The notes under the pieces were generated by a model that was not told where the DNA came from, did not search any database, and worked only from the letters and a program-made list of their open reading frames with translations. Position numbers and translations under genes: made by a program. From Rhodobacteraceae bacterium HTCC2083 (GTDB lineage Bacteria > Pseudomonadota > Alphaproteobacteria > Rhodobacterales > Rhodobacteraceae), in assembly GCA_000156115.1 (NCBI GenBank), contig DS995276.1, positions 2,365,719-2,429,718 of the forward strand: a DNA stretch of 64,000 bases. The letters run 5' to 3'. Positions 28,332 to 38,679 of the stretch are shown piece by piece (the first letter of the stretch is position 1; every line of letters begins with the position of its first letter).

Positions 28332-29519
28332 TTAGGCGGATTTTTTATCTGCCATGAACTGCGCGAAGCGTTCGAACAGATAGAAACTGTCTTGTGGACC
28401 TGGGCTTGCCTCTGGATGATGTTGCACAGAATAGACGGGCCGATTCGCGAGGCGGATACCGCAATTAGAACCGTCAAACAGCGAAATGTGGCTTTCAATG
28501 ACGCCGTCCGGCAGCGTTTGACTGTCTACGGCAAATCCATGGTTCATCGACGTAATTTCGACCTTGCCCGTATCATGATCTTTAACAGGGTGGTTCGCAC
28601 CGTGGTGGCCATGACCCATCTTGATTGTCTTTGCGCCAACCGCGAGGGCAAGCATCTGATGTCCGAGGCAAATTCCAAACACTGGTAGATCCTTTTTCTC
28701 TAATATCTCTTGGATCATTGGAACCGCATACGCACCCGTCGCGGCGGGATCACCCGGACCGTTGGACAGAAAAACACCATCTGGATTATGCGCCAAAACG
28801 TCCTCTGCCGTCGCTGTTGCTGGCAAAACGGTCACATCGCAACCCACAGATGCGAGGCACCGCAGGATATTGCGTTTGGCTCCGAAATCGATGGCAACGA
28901 CCTTATGCTGAGGCGCGGTTTGCGTCGGATACCCATCCGGCCACGCCCACCGCATTTCATCCCAGCGATAGCTTTGCGCACAGGTGACTTCTTTGGCGAG
29001 ATCCAAGCCCTCAAGCCCGCTAAACGATTTCGCCTGCGCGACCAAAGCCTCAACATCGAAATTTCCGTCGGGATCATGCGCAAGAGCCGCATGCGGCGCA
29101 CCCTGTTGACGGATCATCCGCGTCAAGCGGCGTGTATCGATGCCACCAACCGCGATACGACCCCTTGCAGCAAGCCAATCGCCTAATTCTAGGGTATTGC
29201 GCCAGTTCGAGGCCTCGGTAGGGTTCCACTTCACCACCATGCCAGCAGCAACGGGATCGGCAGTTTCGTCGTCCTCAACGTTGGTGCCCGTGTTGCCGAT
29301 GTGGGGGAAGGTAAAAGTCACGATTTGACCCGCATAGGAGGGATCGGTCATAATTTCTTGATAGCCGGTCATCGCCGTGTTGAAGCATAGTTCCGCGACG
29401 GTCGTTCCCGTTGCGCCAAATCCGTGGCCGTAAAACACCGTTCCATCAGCGAGTGCGATACAAGCGGTTGGTTTCACGTTGGAATTTGGTGCAGTCAATG
29501 TCTGAGCAGATGTGGGCAT
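28332..29519 (-). CDS. carA: Carbamoyl-phosphate synthase small subunit
   Basis: 395 aa glutamine amidotransferase chain that supplies ammonia to CarB for arginine and pyrimidine synthesis. Class I GATase triad: Cys in FGICLGHQML, His and Glu in VQHHPEASPGP. The N-terminal CPSase_sm domain is present (ALADGTVFYGHGFGATG). ATG 29519 is used. carB is not in the window. Confidence 0.95.
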   Translation of the reverse strand: MPTSAQTLTAPNSNVKPTACIALADGTVFYGHGFGATGTTVAELCFNTAMTGYQEIMTDPSYAGQIVTFTFPHIGNTGTNVEDDETADPVAAGMVVKWNPTEASNWRNTLELGDWLAARGRIAVGGIDTRRLTRMIRQQGAPHAALAHDPDGNFDVEALVAQAKSFSGLEGLDLAKEVTCAQSYRWDEMRWAWPDGYPTQTAPQHKVVAIDFGAKRNILRCLASVGCDVTVLPATATAEDVLAHNPDGVFLSNGPGDPAATGAYAVPMIQEILEKKDLPVFGICLGHQMLALAVGAKTIKMGHGHHGANHPVKDHDTGKVEITSMNHGFAVDSQTLPDGVIESHISLFDGSNCGIRLANRPVYSVQHHPEASPGPQDSFYLFERFAQFMADKKSA

Positions 29520-29729
29520 GTGGCAGTTCCCCAAGGTCTGAACGCGCTAAAAACGCGAGATAAATCTGCGCGAAACTATGTTCCTGCACGCATGAGGTCA
29601 AGGGAAAGTCTAAAAAACGAAATCGTTTAATATCAGTATCTTAATTAAAAATGCTTCTCTTGCGCGAAGACGCGGCATTCACTATGGTCCAAGGCTCTCA
29701 CCAACCAGGGGATGGGTTCGGAGCACGCT

Positions 29730-30188
29730 ATGCGAGACAAGATTAATAAGTTACTCAAACAAGCTATGCGCGATAAGGCGGCCGATCGCCTCTCGACGCT
29801 GCGTTTGATCAATGCTGCGATCAAAGATCGTGACATCGCAGCCCGATCTGAGGGCCAAGATGAAGGCGTGGGTGAGGGTGAAGTCCTTGCCATCCTTGGG
29901 AAAATGGCGAAGCAACGGCTTGAGAGCGCGCGTGCATACGAAGAGGGGGGGCGCATAGACCTCGCTGAACGAGAGCGTGCCGAAATTATGGTGATCGAAG
30001 AGTTCTTGCCGCGTCAACTCAGTGAAAAAGAATCTACAGAAGCTGTGAATATCGCGATTGCCGAGGCCGGCGCAGAATCAATCCGTGATATGGGCAAGGT
30101 GATGGGTATTCTTAAGTCACGATACACAGGCCAAATGGATTTCGGTGCGGTTGGACCCGTTGTTAAAGATCGGCTTTGCGCGGGGTAA
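29730..30188 (+). CDS. yqeY: GatB/YqeY domain protein
   Basis: 152 aa (RDKINKLLKQAMRDKAADRLSTLRLINAAIKDRD, then IEEFLPRQLSEKE and a GKVMGILKSRYTGQMDFG tail). YqeY resembles the tRNA-binding tail of GatB, but its role is uncertain. ATG 29730 is chosen over 29712 because GGAG lies at the right distance before it. Convergent with the next gene. Confidence 0.9.
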   Translation: MRDKINKLLKQAMRDKAADRLSTLRLINAAIKDRDIAARSEGQDEGVGEGEVLAILGKMAKQRLESARAYEEGGRIDLAERERAEIMVIEEFLPRQLSEKESTEAVNIAIAEAGAESIRDMGKVMGILKSRYTGQMDFGAVGPVVKDRLCAG

Positions 30189-30199
30189 ATGTCAGCTCA

Positions 30200-31108
30200 T
30201 TACCCTAAGTTGAAATGCGAGCGGATCACTTTCAGTTTCGTCTCGTCTTTGATCTCGAATCTATCAACAAAACGCGTCTTAAAACTCACGCGCCCCCTGC
30301 GCGCGCCAAAATTCTCACCATGGTTTAGCAGATAGAGCACAAGCGACCGTTTTTGCTTTATCAATGAATGTCCACCAAGCGCCGAGAGATATGGAACCAT
30401 CCTATGTTCGTGTTGGCTGAGGTGGGACATAAATTTCATTTGAAGCGCGAACGTATCTTGGTTTGCATCATAAGGCAGGGCCGCACAGGATCCGCAAAGT
30501 TTCCAAAATGCTTTAGCGCTGGGCTGGAAAAGCGATTGCGGGCTGGCTTGCGCAAGTCGATCTCTTTGAACGTCATGCAGGATGCCATGGGTCATGAGTG
30601 ACCCGGTTGGGTTCGCCAAAAGCGTCGTCACCAATTCGGGATGCGCAATGTCGTCCGCGTCAAATGTTATGCAAAGACCTGCTCCCTTCGCCGAACCAGC
30701 GAGGTGTTCATACAGCACTGATAGCTTTGACCACTTATCATTTCCAACGACGTCGCGATCGAATTGGAGGTAGCTCACGCGCGCATCATCAGGAAGATCA
30801 GGGGCGACCTGACAGCAGATAACAGCGCGCCAATTCTGGTTGGTCTGCGTGGCGAAGCTTGCGACTGTTGTGTTTAACAACCGCTCAACGACGGACCAGT
30901 CTTGAACCATGTCTGGCCCGACGAGGGGGATAAGAAACGTAACATGATCAGGCGCGTTCCAAGTCTCGCCCTGTTTTTCAGAGCACAGCGCCATTGCCGT
31001 TGTTTCAACAGGAGTGTTTGTGCCAAGCTGCAACGGCTTGCCCAAAAGCTTCATCGCCAGAAGTTGCAAAAATCTGGTTTTCTTAGGAATTGCGGGGGTT
31101 TGGGACAT
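30200..31108 (-). CDS. Putative glycosyltransferase (GT-A-like)
   Basis: 302 aa cytoplasmic protein with FLIPLVGP, a central ITFDADDIAHPE (a DxD-like metal motif) and a Trp/His-rich C-terminal half. It resembles the putative rhamnosyl transferase family of roseobacters in the DADD region, but I cannot name the substrate. It is followed on the same strand by nothing closely linked; DUF2244-ctaD lie upstream. Confidence 0.55.
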   Translation of the reverse strand: MSQTPAIPKKTRFLQLLAMKLLGKPLQLGTNTPVETTAMALCSEKQGETWNAPDHVTFLIPLVGPDMVQDWSVVERLLNTTVASFATQTNQNWRAVICCQVAPDLPDDARVSYLQFDRDVVGNDKWSKLSVLYEHLAGSAKGAGLCITFDADDIAHPELVTTLLANPTGSLMTHGILHDVQRDRLAQASPQSLFQPSAKAFWKLCGSCAALPYDANQDTFALQMKFMSHLSQHEHRMVPYLSALGGHSLIKQKRSLVLYLLNHGENFGARRGRVSFKTRFVDRFEIKDETKLKVIRSHFNLG

Positions 31109-31129
31109 GACGGCGTTTCCAGAGAGGCG

Positions 31130-31624
31130 TTATCTTGTGTGACTGCTAAGCGTTTCGCACAGATTTGCATAAAGCGCGAGCCGTTCCTCTTCGCTTAGAA
31201 AGGCACCGATTTCAACCTCGCGGCCATTGCCAAGCATTGTGACATAGTTTGGCACTGGACCTTCGTTTCGGTGCAAAGTCGGTCTGGCCCAATAGGTGTT
31301 GCAGATCCAATCTTGCGCTTCGGTTCTTGGATTGTGCCGCACAAGCCGTGTCTCTTCGGGCGAAATTGTTAAAACTTCCAGAATGCTGCGATCCTTTTGT
31401 GAACGGCTGAGCGCATACCAGACCCCCAGAACTGCAATCATAAGAAATGGCAACAGGCCCCAAAGTAGCTTTGTCCCGAGCAGACCAAAGAGGGGCAGAG
31501 TGATCATTGTGAATGTCGTCAGAACAAAAGCGGCCAGGCCTTTTGGCGGCAACGATTGGTGCGGCCAAAGGGTCAAGGTTTGAACTTTATCAACCTGTGA
31601 CGTTTCAGACCAATGATAGGGCAT
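31130..31624 (-). CDS. DUF2244 membrane protein beside ctaD
   Basis: 164 aa with two adjacent transmembrane helices (about residues 30-72), then a soluble DUF2244 segment (TRLVRHNP...WARPTLHRNEGPVPNYVTMLGNGREVEIGAFLSEEERLALYANL). DUF2244 genes often neighbour cytochrome oxidase genes in alphaproteobacteria; the role is unknown. It lies downstream of ctaD beyond a terminator. Confidence 0.85.
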   Translation of the reverse strand: MPYHWSETSQVDKVQTLTLWPHQSLPPKGLAAFVLTTFTMITLPLFGLLGTKLLWGLLPFLMIAVLGVWYALSRSQKDRSILEVLTISPEETRLVRHNPRTEAQDWICNTYWARPTLHRNEGPVPNYVTMLGNGREVEIGAFLSEEERLALYANLCETLSSHTR

Positions 31625-31674
31625 GGGCGTGTCCGGTTATGTGTAATGTTGTGTTACAGTTAGTGGTGTCTTGC

Positions 31675-31710
31675 CAAAAAGAAAGCCCCAGCGAAACACG
31701 CCAGGGCTTT
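31675..31710 (-). terminator. Terminator of ctaD
   Basis: AAAGCCC (31682-31688) pairs with GGGCTTT (31704-31710). Read on the minus strand the hairpin is followed by CTTTTT. It lies 25 bases after the ctaD stop. Confidence 0.8.
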
Positions 31711-31734
31711 GCAAATTTTCATGTTGACCGAACA

Positions 31735-33408
31735 CTAATGAGCTGGCGTTTTGTCCCATTCTTCCTGCTTTGGAAGGATCTCGAACGTATGTTCTGGGGG
31801 TGGGCACGGCAGTGTCCATTCCAGCGTGTCCGCATATTCGTTCCATGGGTTGTTCTGTGTGACGCGTGCGCCCCAGCGGATTGCATAGAACATAACGCCA
31901 AAGAAGAAGACGAATGATGCGAAGGAGAGGAACGCGCCCCATGAGGAGACGTAGTTCCAGTAAGCAAACGCTTCAGGGTAATCGATATAGCGACGTGGCA
32001 TGCCCTGACGACCCAAGAAATGCTGTGGGAAGAAGGTCACGTTTGCACCGATAAACATCGCCCAGAAGTGCAACTTACCAGCCCACTCAGGGTACATGCG
32101 ACCTGTCATCTTGGGAAAGTAAAAATAGATCCCCGCAAAGATGGCGAAGACTGCACCAAGGCTCATCACATAGTGGAAGTGCGCGACGACGTAGTATGTG
32201 TCGTGATACGCACGGTCCACTGCGGCTTGGGACAGAACGATGCCTGTTACGCCACCAACGGTAAAGAGGAACAAGAAACCAAACGCCCAAAGCATGGGTG
32301 TTTTAAATTCGATCGAGCCGCCCCACATCGTTGCGATCCAGCTAAAGACTTTGACACCCGTCGGCACAGCAATGACCATTGTCGCCAGCATGAAGTAGGA
32401 CTGCTGCGTCAACGACATGCCAACCGTATACATGTGGTGCGCCCAAACGACGAAGCCCAATGCACCAATCGCAATGATCGCCCAAACCATTGGCAGGTAG
32501 CCAAACACAGGTTTGCGAGAGAAGGTCGCGATGACGTGACTGATGATACCGAAGCCAGGCAAAATGATGATGTAAACTTCAGGGTGACCAAAGAACCAGA
32601 GAATATGCTGGTAGAGAATCGGATCACCACCACCTGAGGGATCAAAGAAGGTCGTACCAAAGTTACGATCTGTCAAAAGCATCGTGATCGCGCCCGCTAG
32701 CACTGGAAGCGCCAAAAGGATCAACCAAGCCGTGACGAAGATCGACCATGAGAACAACGGCACTTTAAACAATGTCATGCCTGGTGCGCGCATGTTCAAG
32801 AATGTCGTGATCATGTTAATCGCACCAAGGATCGAGCTGGCACCAGAAACGTGAACTGCGAAGATCGCGAGATCCATCGACATGCCGCCTTCGTTTACTG
32901 ACAATGGCGGATACAGAACCCAGCCGACACCCGAGCCAAGCTGGTCATTGCCGCCCGGCGCAAGAACGGAGCAAACCGCCAAAGCTGTACCAGCAACATA
33001 CATCCAGTAGGAGAGGTTGTTCAAACGCGGGAACGCCATATCCGGCGCGCCAAGCTGCAATGGCATGAAGTAGTTACCAAAGCCGCCAAAGAGCGCGGGA
33101 ATCACCACGAAGAACATCATCAAGATGCCGTGACCCGTGATCAATACGTTCCAAAGGTGACCGTTTGGCGTACATTCGCTTGCCGCATCTGCAAACATAC
33201 GTGCGCCTTCGAGGCACATGTACTGAACACCTGGCTCCATAAGCTCAAGGCGCATGTAGACGGTGAAAGCGACTGAAATAAAGCCAACAAGCGCTGACGT
33301 GATAAGGTATAGGATACCGATGTCTTTGTGGTTCGTAGACATGAACCAGCGGGTAAAGAAACCGCGCTGATCTTCGTGTTCATGGCCTTGAATGGCTGCG
33401 TCTGCCAT
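31735..33408 (-). CDS. ctaD: Cytochrome c oxidase subunit I (aa3-type)
   Basis: 557 aa, twelve transmembrane helices, catalytic subunit of the proton-pumping heme-copper oxidase. [20 protein letters not shown] supplies CuB and cross-link residues. HHMYTVG and [15 protein letters not shown] carry further CuB and heme ligands. Full length. Other oxidase subunits are not adjacent, as is usual in Rhodobacteraceae. It has a 245-base upstream gap and its own terminator, so it is probably a single-gene transcript. Confidence 0.96.
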   Translation of the reverse strand: MADAAIQGHEHEDQRGFFTRWFMSTNHKDIGILYLITSALVGFISVAFTVYMRLELMEPGVQYMCLEGARMFADAASECTPNGHLWNVLITGHGILMMFFVVIPALFGGFGNYFMPLQLGAPDMAFPRLNNLSYWMYVAGTALAVCSVLAPGGNDQLGSGVGWVLYPPLSVNEGGMSMDLAIFAVHVSGASSILGAINMITTFLNMRAPGMTLFKVPLFSWSIFVTAWLILLALPVLAGAITMLLTDRNFGTTFFDPSGGGDPILYQHILWFFGHPEVYIIILPGFGIISHVIATFSRKPVFGYLPMVWAIIAIGALGFVVWAHHMYTVGMSLTQQSYFMLATMVIAVPTGVKVFSWIATMWGGSIEFKTPMLWAFGFLFLFTVGGVTGIVLSQAAVDRAYHDTYYVVAHFHYVMSLGAVFAIFAGIYFYFPKMTGRMYPEWAGKLHFWAMFIGANVTFFPQHFLGRQGMPRRYIDYPEAFAYWNYVSSWGAFLSFASFVFFFGVMFYAIRWGARVTQNNPWNEYADTLEWTLPCPPPEHTFEILPKQEEWDKTPAH

Positions 33409-33520
33409 GCGTGCCTCCTGGTTATATGTAAAATAAGCGCGTAAACGTCCCTTTGCGCGCTTTGTATTCTCGATAGGTTTTAGTTTGCTTCAGCCTCGCG
33501 TTCAATGTCTGAGTGCGCCT

Positions 33521-33534
33521 TTAATGGACATTAA
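33521..33534. promoter_or_regulatory. Perfect 14-bp palindrome upstream of ctaD
   Basis: TTAATG-GA-CATTAA, 113 bases before the ctaD start in the ctaD/lipB gap. A candidate operator; the cognate regulator is not recognised. Confidence 0.3.
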
Positions 33535-33653
33535 TTGTCGCACGTAAGGGCCGTAAATAGGACCCGCACGTTGTCATGCGCTCAAAAGCACGCGAAGTGC
33601 GAATTTCTAGTTAAGATTGGCGCTTGAAAAAGAGTTTTTGACCCAAGAGACGA

Positions 33654-34304
33654 TTAAGACGGAAATTTTAGCTCAAAGTTACGCCTCAGTGCGACATCTA
33701 AATCGTCCATCGTCACGGGAAGGCCCAGATCCACAAGACTGGTCACACCATGCTCTGTGATTCCGCAAGGAACGATTCCGCTGAAATGGTCTAGATCCGG
33801 CTCTACGTTGATGGAAATGCCGTGAAAACTCACCCATTTACGCAACCGAATCCCAATTGCGGCAATTTTGTCTTCGGCCAATTTACCATTTGCCTGCAAA
33901 GGTTTCTCCGGCCTTTGCACCCAAACGCCAACGCGGCCACAGCGCATTTCGCCGACCACATTGAAATCAGCGAGAGTTGCGATCACCCAAGCCTCAAGGT
34001 TTTGAACAAAGGCACGCACATCGCGGCCACGTTTGCCCACGTCAAGCATGACATAGATCACGCGCTGGCCGGGGCCGTGATAGGTATATTGACCACCACG
34101 CTTAGAGGCATGCACGGGGAATCGGTCAGGATCGGTCAGATCGCTCAGCTCCGCAGAGGTGCCTGCCGTATATAAGGGCGGATGCTCTAGCAGCCAGATC
34201 AGCTCATCCGCGGTCCCGTCAGCAATCTGAGCCGCGCGCGTTTCCATGCGCGCCACTGCTTCGCTGTAGTCGGTTAAACCGTTGGATATTTTCCACTCTA
34301 CCAT
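33654..34304 (-). CDS. lipB: Lipoyl(octanoyl) transferase
   Basis: Transfers octanoate from ACP to lipoyl domains. 216 aa. Motifs: [20 protein letters not shown], the catalytic Lys in [12 protein letters not shown], and Cys in GIVPCGI. Normal length, cytoplasmic. Confidence 0.94.
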   Translation of the reverse strand: MVEWKISNGLTDYSEAVARMETRAAQIADGTADELIWLLEHPPLYTAGTSAELSDLTDPDRFPVHASKRGGQYTYHGPGQRVIYVMLDVGKRGRDVRAFVQNLEAWVIATLADFNVVGEMRCGRVGVWVQRPEKPLQANGKLAEDKIAAIGIRLRKWVSFHGISINVEPDLDHFSGIVPCGITEHGVTSLVDLGLPVTMDDLDVALRRNFELKFPS

Positions 34305-34359
34305 GGGCCCGCTCTATAATGGTTGGCGCGCAGGCGCAATTCCTCGGAGTTGCACACGC

Positions 34360-35121
34360 TCACAACGGCAAAATCCCCGCGTCTTTCAGATCTTTGATAC
34401 GAGAGCGGCTCGCCGGCAATACGCGCGCATCCGACAAAGTGAGCAGCGCTTTGTCACCATTGCGTTCTGCTTTGACGATATGCTGCGTTGCAGCCCAATG
34501 AGAGCGGTGTATTTGCAACCCCTCAACATCGCCAGTTTCACGCATGGCGTCTCCCAAGCGCATCAGGATCAGGGATGCGCCCTTGGTTGTTGTAACCTCA
34601 ACATAATGGTCCTGCACAGACATGGAGATCAGCTCACCGCGTTTATGAAGATCTAGACGCTGCAATATGGTGGGTGGCTCAGAGGTATTGATTTGAACGT
34701 GTGTTGGCTGGCTGGAGATATGCTGAAATAAAAAGGCAATCACCGCAGCGGTCAAGACAACGGGCCCCATGTGCATCGGTTGCAACGGCACCCCGAACGC
34801 GAGCCAATTGATCATGCTGACCGTTAGGCCCACCATGATCGCGGTGGCAAACGGGGCCGCAACCCGTGCGGGCCATGGGGAGTTTTGCCCCCTCAAAAGC
34901 GCAAAAATGAAAGCTGAGGCGATAACACCCACCGCAAAAGTCAGCGGCACAGTAATTGCCCAATAGGCCAGCCTTGGTCCAAAGGGAATCGCATCCAACG
35001 TGCCAAAAGGACCAGAGACAGCTAGTAAAAGGACGACCGCACAGAGGATCATTTGCGCGATCGGTCGGCTGAAAATCTCCCGCACTTCACGAAGCGCATG
35101 TTGCATGGGGCTTTGGGTCAC
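34360..35121 (-). CDS. LytTR DNA-binding protein with membrane N-terminus
   Basis: 253 aa from GTG 35121. This start is chosen because GGAGG (35128-35132 on the other strand) lies 6 bases before it; ATG codons at 35178 and 35136 lack such a site. Four hydrophobic helices (about the first 135 residues) are followed by a LytTR domain (LISMSVQDHYVEVTTTKG..LQIHRSHWAATQHI..LPASRSRIKDLKDAGIL). A membrane-tethered regulator, with no separate receiver domain. Divergent from the DUF2306 gene, which may be a target. Confidence 0.82.
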   Translation of the reverse strand: MTQSPMQHALREVREIFSRPIAQMILCAVVLLLAVSGPFGTLDAIPFGPRLAYWAITVPLTFAVGVIASAFIFALLRGQNSPWPARVAAPFATAIMVGLTVSMINWLAFGVPLQPMHMGPVVLTAAVIAFLFQHISSQPTHVQINTSEPPTILQRLDLHKRGELISMSVQDHYVEVTTTKGASLILMRLGDAMRETGDVEGLQIHRSHWAATQHIVKAERNGDKALLTLSDARVLPASRSRIKDLKDAGILPL

Positions 35122-35225
35122 GAAGAACCTCCGCATTTGGGTGCATAGACTGATGACGCGCTGGCACTCGTCGCGCATTGCAGTGTCGTACCGCGAATTT
35201 ATGCAACAGAAAAAGGACTTTAACC

Positions 35226-35705
35226 ATGCATATCACGCCGCTTATGAATGCGCCCATCATCGTGCAAGCACATGTGATTTGTGCAGTGATTGCGCTTGGC
35301 CTTGTGCCTGTGATGTTGTTTCGACGCAAAGGGGATCGCCTTCACGAGATCATTGGCCGAGTTTGGGTCTTGGCGATGGGGCTGACTGCAATCACTTCGT
35401 TCGGCATTATGGATATCCGTCTGATCGGCCCGTTTAGCCCGATTCATGGCCTGTCGTTACTGACGCTTTACTCCCTCATAGGCGCAGTGCTTCAGGCGCG
35501 TGCAGGGAAAATCGACGCACATAAGAGTCATATCTTGGGTGCGATGGGCGGTCTTGTCGGGGCAGGGGTGTTCACCGTGCTGCCGGGTCGCCTGATGTCG
35601 CAGATCTTGTTTTCAAGCTTTGAGGTCGGGGGTTTCGTTGTAATTCTTACCCTTGGGATTGTGGCGCTCGTGATCTGGCGCAATAGATCGCGTCATACGA
35701 TCTAG
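35226..35705 (+). CDS. DUF2306 family membrane protein
   Basis: 159 aa, four predicted membrane helices, with conserved His/Arg spots (GDRLHEIIGRVWV, IHGLSLLTLYSLIGA, HKSHILGAMGGL) typical of DUF2306. The function is unknown. ATG 35226 is preceded by AAAAGGACTTTAACC. Divergent from the LytTR gene with about 105 bases between starts. Confidence 0.8.
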   Translation: MHITPLMNAPIIVQAHVICAVIALGLVPVMLFRRKGDRLHEIIGRVWVLAMGLTAITSFGIMDIRLIGPFSPIHGLSLLTLYSLIGAVLQARAGKIDAHKSHILGAMGGLVGAGVFTVLPGRLMSQILFSSFEVGGFVVILTLGIVALVIWRNRSRHTI

Positions 35706-35746
35706 GCTTTTCTTGGAAGTTTTGCGACATTCACGGCGTTTTGCTC

Positions 35747-35775
35747 TTGGCATGTGAAATACGCTCCACTATACG
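35747..35775 (+). promoter_or_regulatory. tRNA-Leu promoter
   Basis: TTGGCA (35747-35752) and TATACG (35770-35775) are separated by 17 bases, 19 bases before the mature tRNA 5' end: a well-formed sigma-70 promoter. Confidence 0.7.
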
Positions 35776-35794
35776 GCTCCAACTTGCTGGTTTT

Positions 35795-35881
35795 GCGGTC
35801 GTGGCGGAATTGGTAGACGCGCAGCGTTGAGGTCGCTGTGAGGTAACACTCGTGGGGGTTCGAGTCCCCCCGACCGCACCA
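35795..35881 (+). tRNA. tRNA-Leu (anticodon GAG)
   Basis: An 87-base class II tRNA including encoded CCA. Acceptor GCGGTCG/CGACCGC, long variable arm, T-loop GTTCGAGTC, anticodon stem CAGCG/CGCTG enclosing TTGAGGT, giving GAG (reads CUC/CUU). The leader ACTTGCTGGT (35782-35791) is perfectly complementary to ACCAGCAAGT at the 3' end (35878-35887). Gene-poor and mobile-element-rich DNA begins right after it, as expected if tRNA genes serve as integration points. Confidence 0.97.
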
Positions 35882-37131
35882 GCAAGTATTGATATATCAA
35901 GGGCAAATCGGAAGATTATGCGTTTGATACCTCACTTAATCCCTCTCTAAGTGGTTGATTGCACGATGTTCTGGTCATCTCGGAAGCATTAGAAGTCTTA
36001 AAAATGGCAGTTAAGCTCGAAACTTTTCACTCGTCTACTGGTCATGGCTAAATTATCAACACGGTCTTGGGCAACGCGTTGAGGTGCTACAAGGTTTGCT
36101 TTGGCCGTTCTGGTCCGCAACGAACCTTACAACTCGTGCGCCGCTTGAGGAGAAAGGGAACAATGAATTAGCAAGACCAGAGAGGTAATGGTGTATAATT
36201 CTGCCGATAAAACCACGATAACCCGTCGAAAGTTTCGGGTGCATTTGCCCGCAAAGCTTAAAGGGACTTGGTTTGCGGAAACCATCAGGGCCAAACGTCA
36301 AGACCGCGCAAAAAGGCGTACGCTTGATTGCTTCTGACAAATGCACAAGTCTGATCAAAAAAAATTCTTTTTAAGCACGAGCCATCCACACAGGGCCTTC
36401 GCTGCCGGAGCTCTAAACAGCGATGGCGTCTGCAAATAGGGGTTTTCGATGAGTCAGCGATCACGTATCGCACTCTTCCAATGTACGCATCCATATCTCT
36501 AGACGAGAGCCAAGAATTTGGGCGTGCGGGTCACGCAGGACAGTGTTGTGGTAGCCTGCAATCTCCCAACCGTCTATTTCATCATAGAAATAGTGTGTCC
36601 AGGAACGCTTTTGTCGTTCGAGCTGTGCATTTCCCTCGTTAGCGAACGCCAGCAAGCTTCGGTTTCTAGGCAATGCGCGCGGGAGGTAATTTGGGTAAAC
36701 GACCTTATCAGAAATTCCAGTTCACGCGCCCGTCGGCGCAGAAACGCATGGGCGTTCCGATTACAACTGGAGCCGAAGTGTCAACGTTTGAACAACGGCG
36801 AGAAGCACTTAAACAGAATGTAAGGAAACCGAAACTTTCGCGTCGCACGAAGTGGCGGATCTATTAGAACGAATCCGGCAATCCGGCCTCCCAACTCACT
36901 CAAGGCGTGGGCAGTTTCAATCGCAAGATATGTGCTCGGGCTATACCCCGCAATGTAGCAGGGCTGGCTTCCTTGCTTTGCAAAGATTGCCTGCGCGGCA
37001 AACGCTCGGCGGTCAAGGAGACGGCCAAAGGGTTAGCCTAAGCCATGGTAGCGCCCAAAAGCGAAACCACGTCATCAACGAGCCACAAGCTCCAGTGCTT
37101 CATTTTTCTTCTGTGAAAGTAATTACTAGGT
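35882..37131. other. Gene-poor stretch after the tRNA
   Basis: 1.25 kb with no gene I can defend. A minus-strand frame at 36461-36673 (70 codons; contains WTHYFYDEIDGWEIAGY) reads like a decayed gene end. A plus-strand frame at 36673-36867 (contains KRPYQKFQFTRPSAQKRMG) is similar. Neither is recognised. No tRNA-end repeat (attachment site copy) was seen. Confidence 0.5.
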
Positions 37132-38679
37132 TCAAAGCAGCCACTCTATTGGCAGCAGGCCGATTACGACTATTGATATCTGTTGCATCCAAGTGGTCCC
37201 GGGTTCCTCTTGGTAGATGATTTCCTCCCCATCACCTTGAACTTCTCGCCATATCATCTTGTCTTCTGGGGTTAGTTCAGGCTGGTAACTGATTGTCTCG
37301 AATGGCCCATCAAATCCAGAGCTCACTTTGCCCGCTATTGTTGGGCTGTCGATCAAGAACCCCATCTCGCAATTTAGCGTGGCAGAGCGTGGATCGAAAT
37401 TGAATGACCCGATGAAAATTCGCTGATCGTCAATAGCAAAGGTCTTCGCATGCAAGCTGGCACCAGATAGGCCAAAAGGCATTGACTGTATCTCTGCCCC
37501 GGTAGTTCCCCCGCGCAGTCTTAATTCATAAAGATGCACACCTGATTCAAGCAGTTCGCGGCGGTATTTGGAGTAGCCCGCATGTACCATCAACACATCT
37601 GTTGTATTTAGAGCGTTGGTCAGGATGCGAACATCTATGCCAGCTTCTGCCAGTTTCGAAAACCAAGCGGTGCCTTCATCACCCGGAACGAAATAGGCTG
37701 ACACCAGATCGAGTTGCGTTTCAACGCCACCGAGAATTTCGCCAAGGCGGGTGATCATCAGTTGCTCGCGTGTGGCAATCCCAATTCCTTTCACGGGGTC
37801 ATCCGCGACGAGTTGGACATCAGTCCATTCAAGCTGAGTGTTGGCATTGGCATATTCCGAAGCGCTATCATTTACGTCCTGCAGAAATTCAATCGCATCA
37901 TCGCCGGCGCGTATGTCCATCGCTCGTTCTTCAAAGGCTGTCATGTCACCAGCCGCCTGTAGTATCGTCTCCGCTTCAAAAACTGACTGACTGTTCCAGT
38001 ATTGATCAAACACCGAAGCTGTTTCCGGAACAATGGTTCCGGTTGCCAAAACATCCATGTCGGCGTAGAAATTGTCGCCTCCAACTTCGAAATATTCGTC
38101 CCCGATGTTGCGTCCACCAATGATGGCAACAGAACCGTCAACGATAAGTGATTTGTTATGCATGCGCCGGTTCATTCGAAAAAAGTCGAATGTATAGCCA
38201 AGGAGTTTTGGGCTGCGAATTGTTGAAGGATTGAAGAGCCGTATCTCAAAATTCTCATGGGCGTTCAGTGCCGCCATGAAGCCATCCAAACCCGGCACGC
38301 CGTTGTCATCCAGCAGCAAGCGGACGCGAACACCGCGATTGGCTGCTTGGTACAGCGCTTCAAGAAGTAAAATGCCCGAGGTGTCATCGTGCCAGATGTA
38401 GTATTGCGCGTCGACAGAAGCTTCTGCGGCGGCAATAAGCGCCAGACGGCTAGCAAGAGCATCCTGTCCACTGCGCAGGGGAAGCACCCCTGACTTTCCA
38501 GGATGGGCTGAATGTTCTTCAATAGCCTTCGAGCCAATTGTCGTCACCAGGCTTATAGGTATGGCCAAGCTTGGGGCGCGTTTTGAGATATCGGGCAGCG
38601 GAAAGAGGAACCGAGCAACCAGAATGGCAACAGCCAGAACACTGGTTAACTTTAGGATCAAGCGTAAAAATCTCTTCAT
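37132..38679 (-). CDS. Phospholipase D family protein, ClsC/YmdC-like cardiolipin synthase
   Basis: 515 aa with an N-terminal membrane anchor (about residues 5-25) and two PLD catalytic motifs, MHNKSLIVDG..GGRNIGDEYF and LHAKTFAIDD..GSFNFDPRS (HxKxxxxD each). Length and order fit ClsC/YmdC-type cardiolipin synthases. A phosphatidyltransferase at the inner membrane is most likely; a hydrolase is possible. It lies alone between gene-poor DNA and the IS91-type element. Confidence 0.87.
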   Translation of the reverse strand: MKRFLRLILKLTSVLAVAILVARFLFPLPDISKRAPSLAIPISLVTTIGSKAIEEHSAHPGKSGVLPLRSGQDALASRLALIAAAEASVDAQYYIWHDDTSGILLLEALYQAANRGVRVRLLLDDNGVPGLDGFMAALNAHENFEIRLFNPSTIRSPKLLGYTFDFFRMNRRMHNKSLIVDGSVAIIGGRNIGDEYFEVGGDNFYADMDVLATGTIVPETASVFDQYWNSQSVFEAETILQAAGDMTAFEERAMDIRAGDDAIEFLQDVNDSASEYANANTQLEWTDVQLVADDPVKGIGIATREQLMITRLGEILGGVETQLDLVSAYFVPGDEGTAWFSKLAEAGIDVRILTNALNTTDVLMVHAGYSKYRRELLESGVHLYELRLRGGTTGAEIQSMPFGLSGASLHAKTFAIDDQRIFIGSFNFDPRSATLNCEMGFLIDSPTIAGKVSSGFDGPFETISYQPELTPEDKMIWREVQGDGEEIIYQEEPGTTWMQQISIVVIGLLPIEWLL

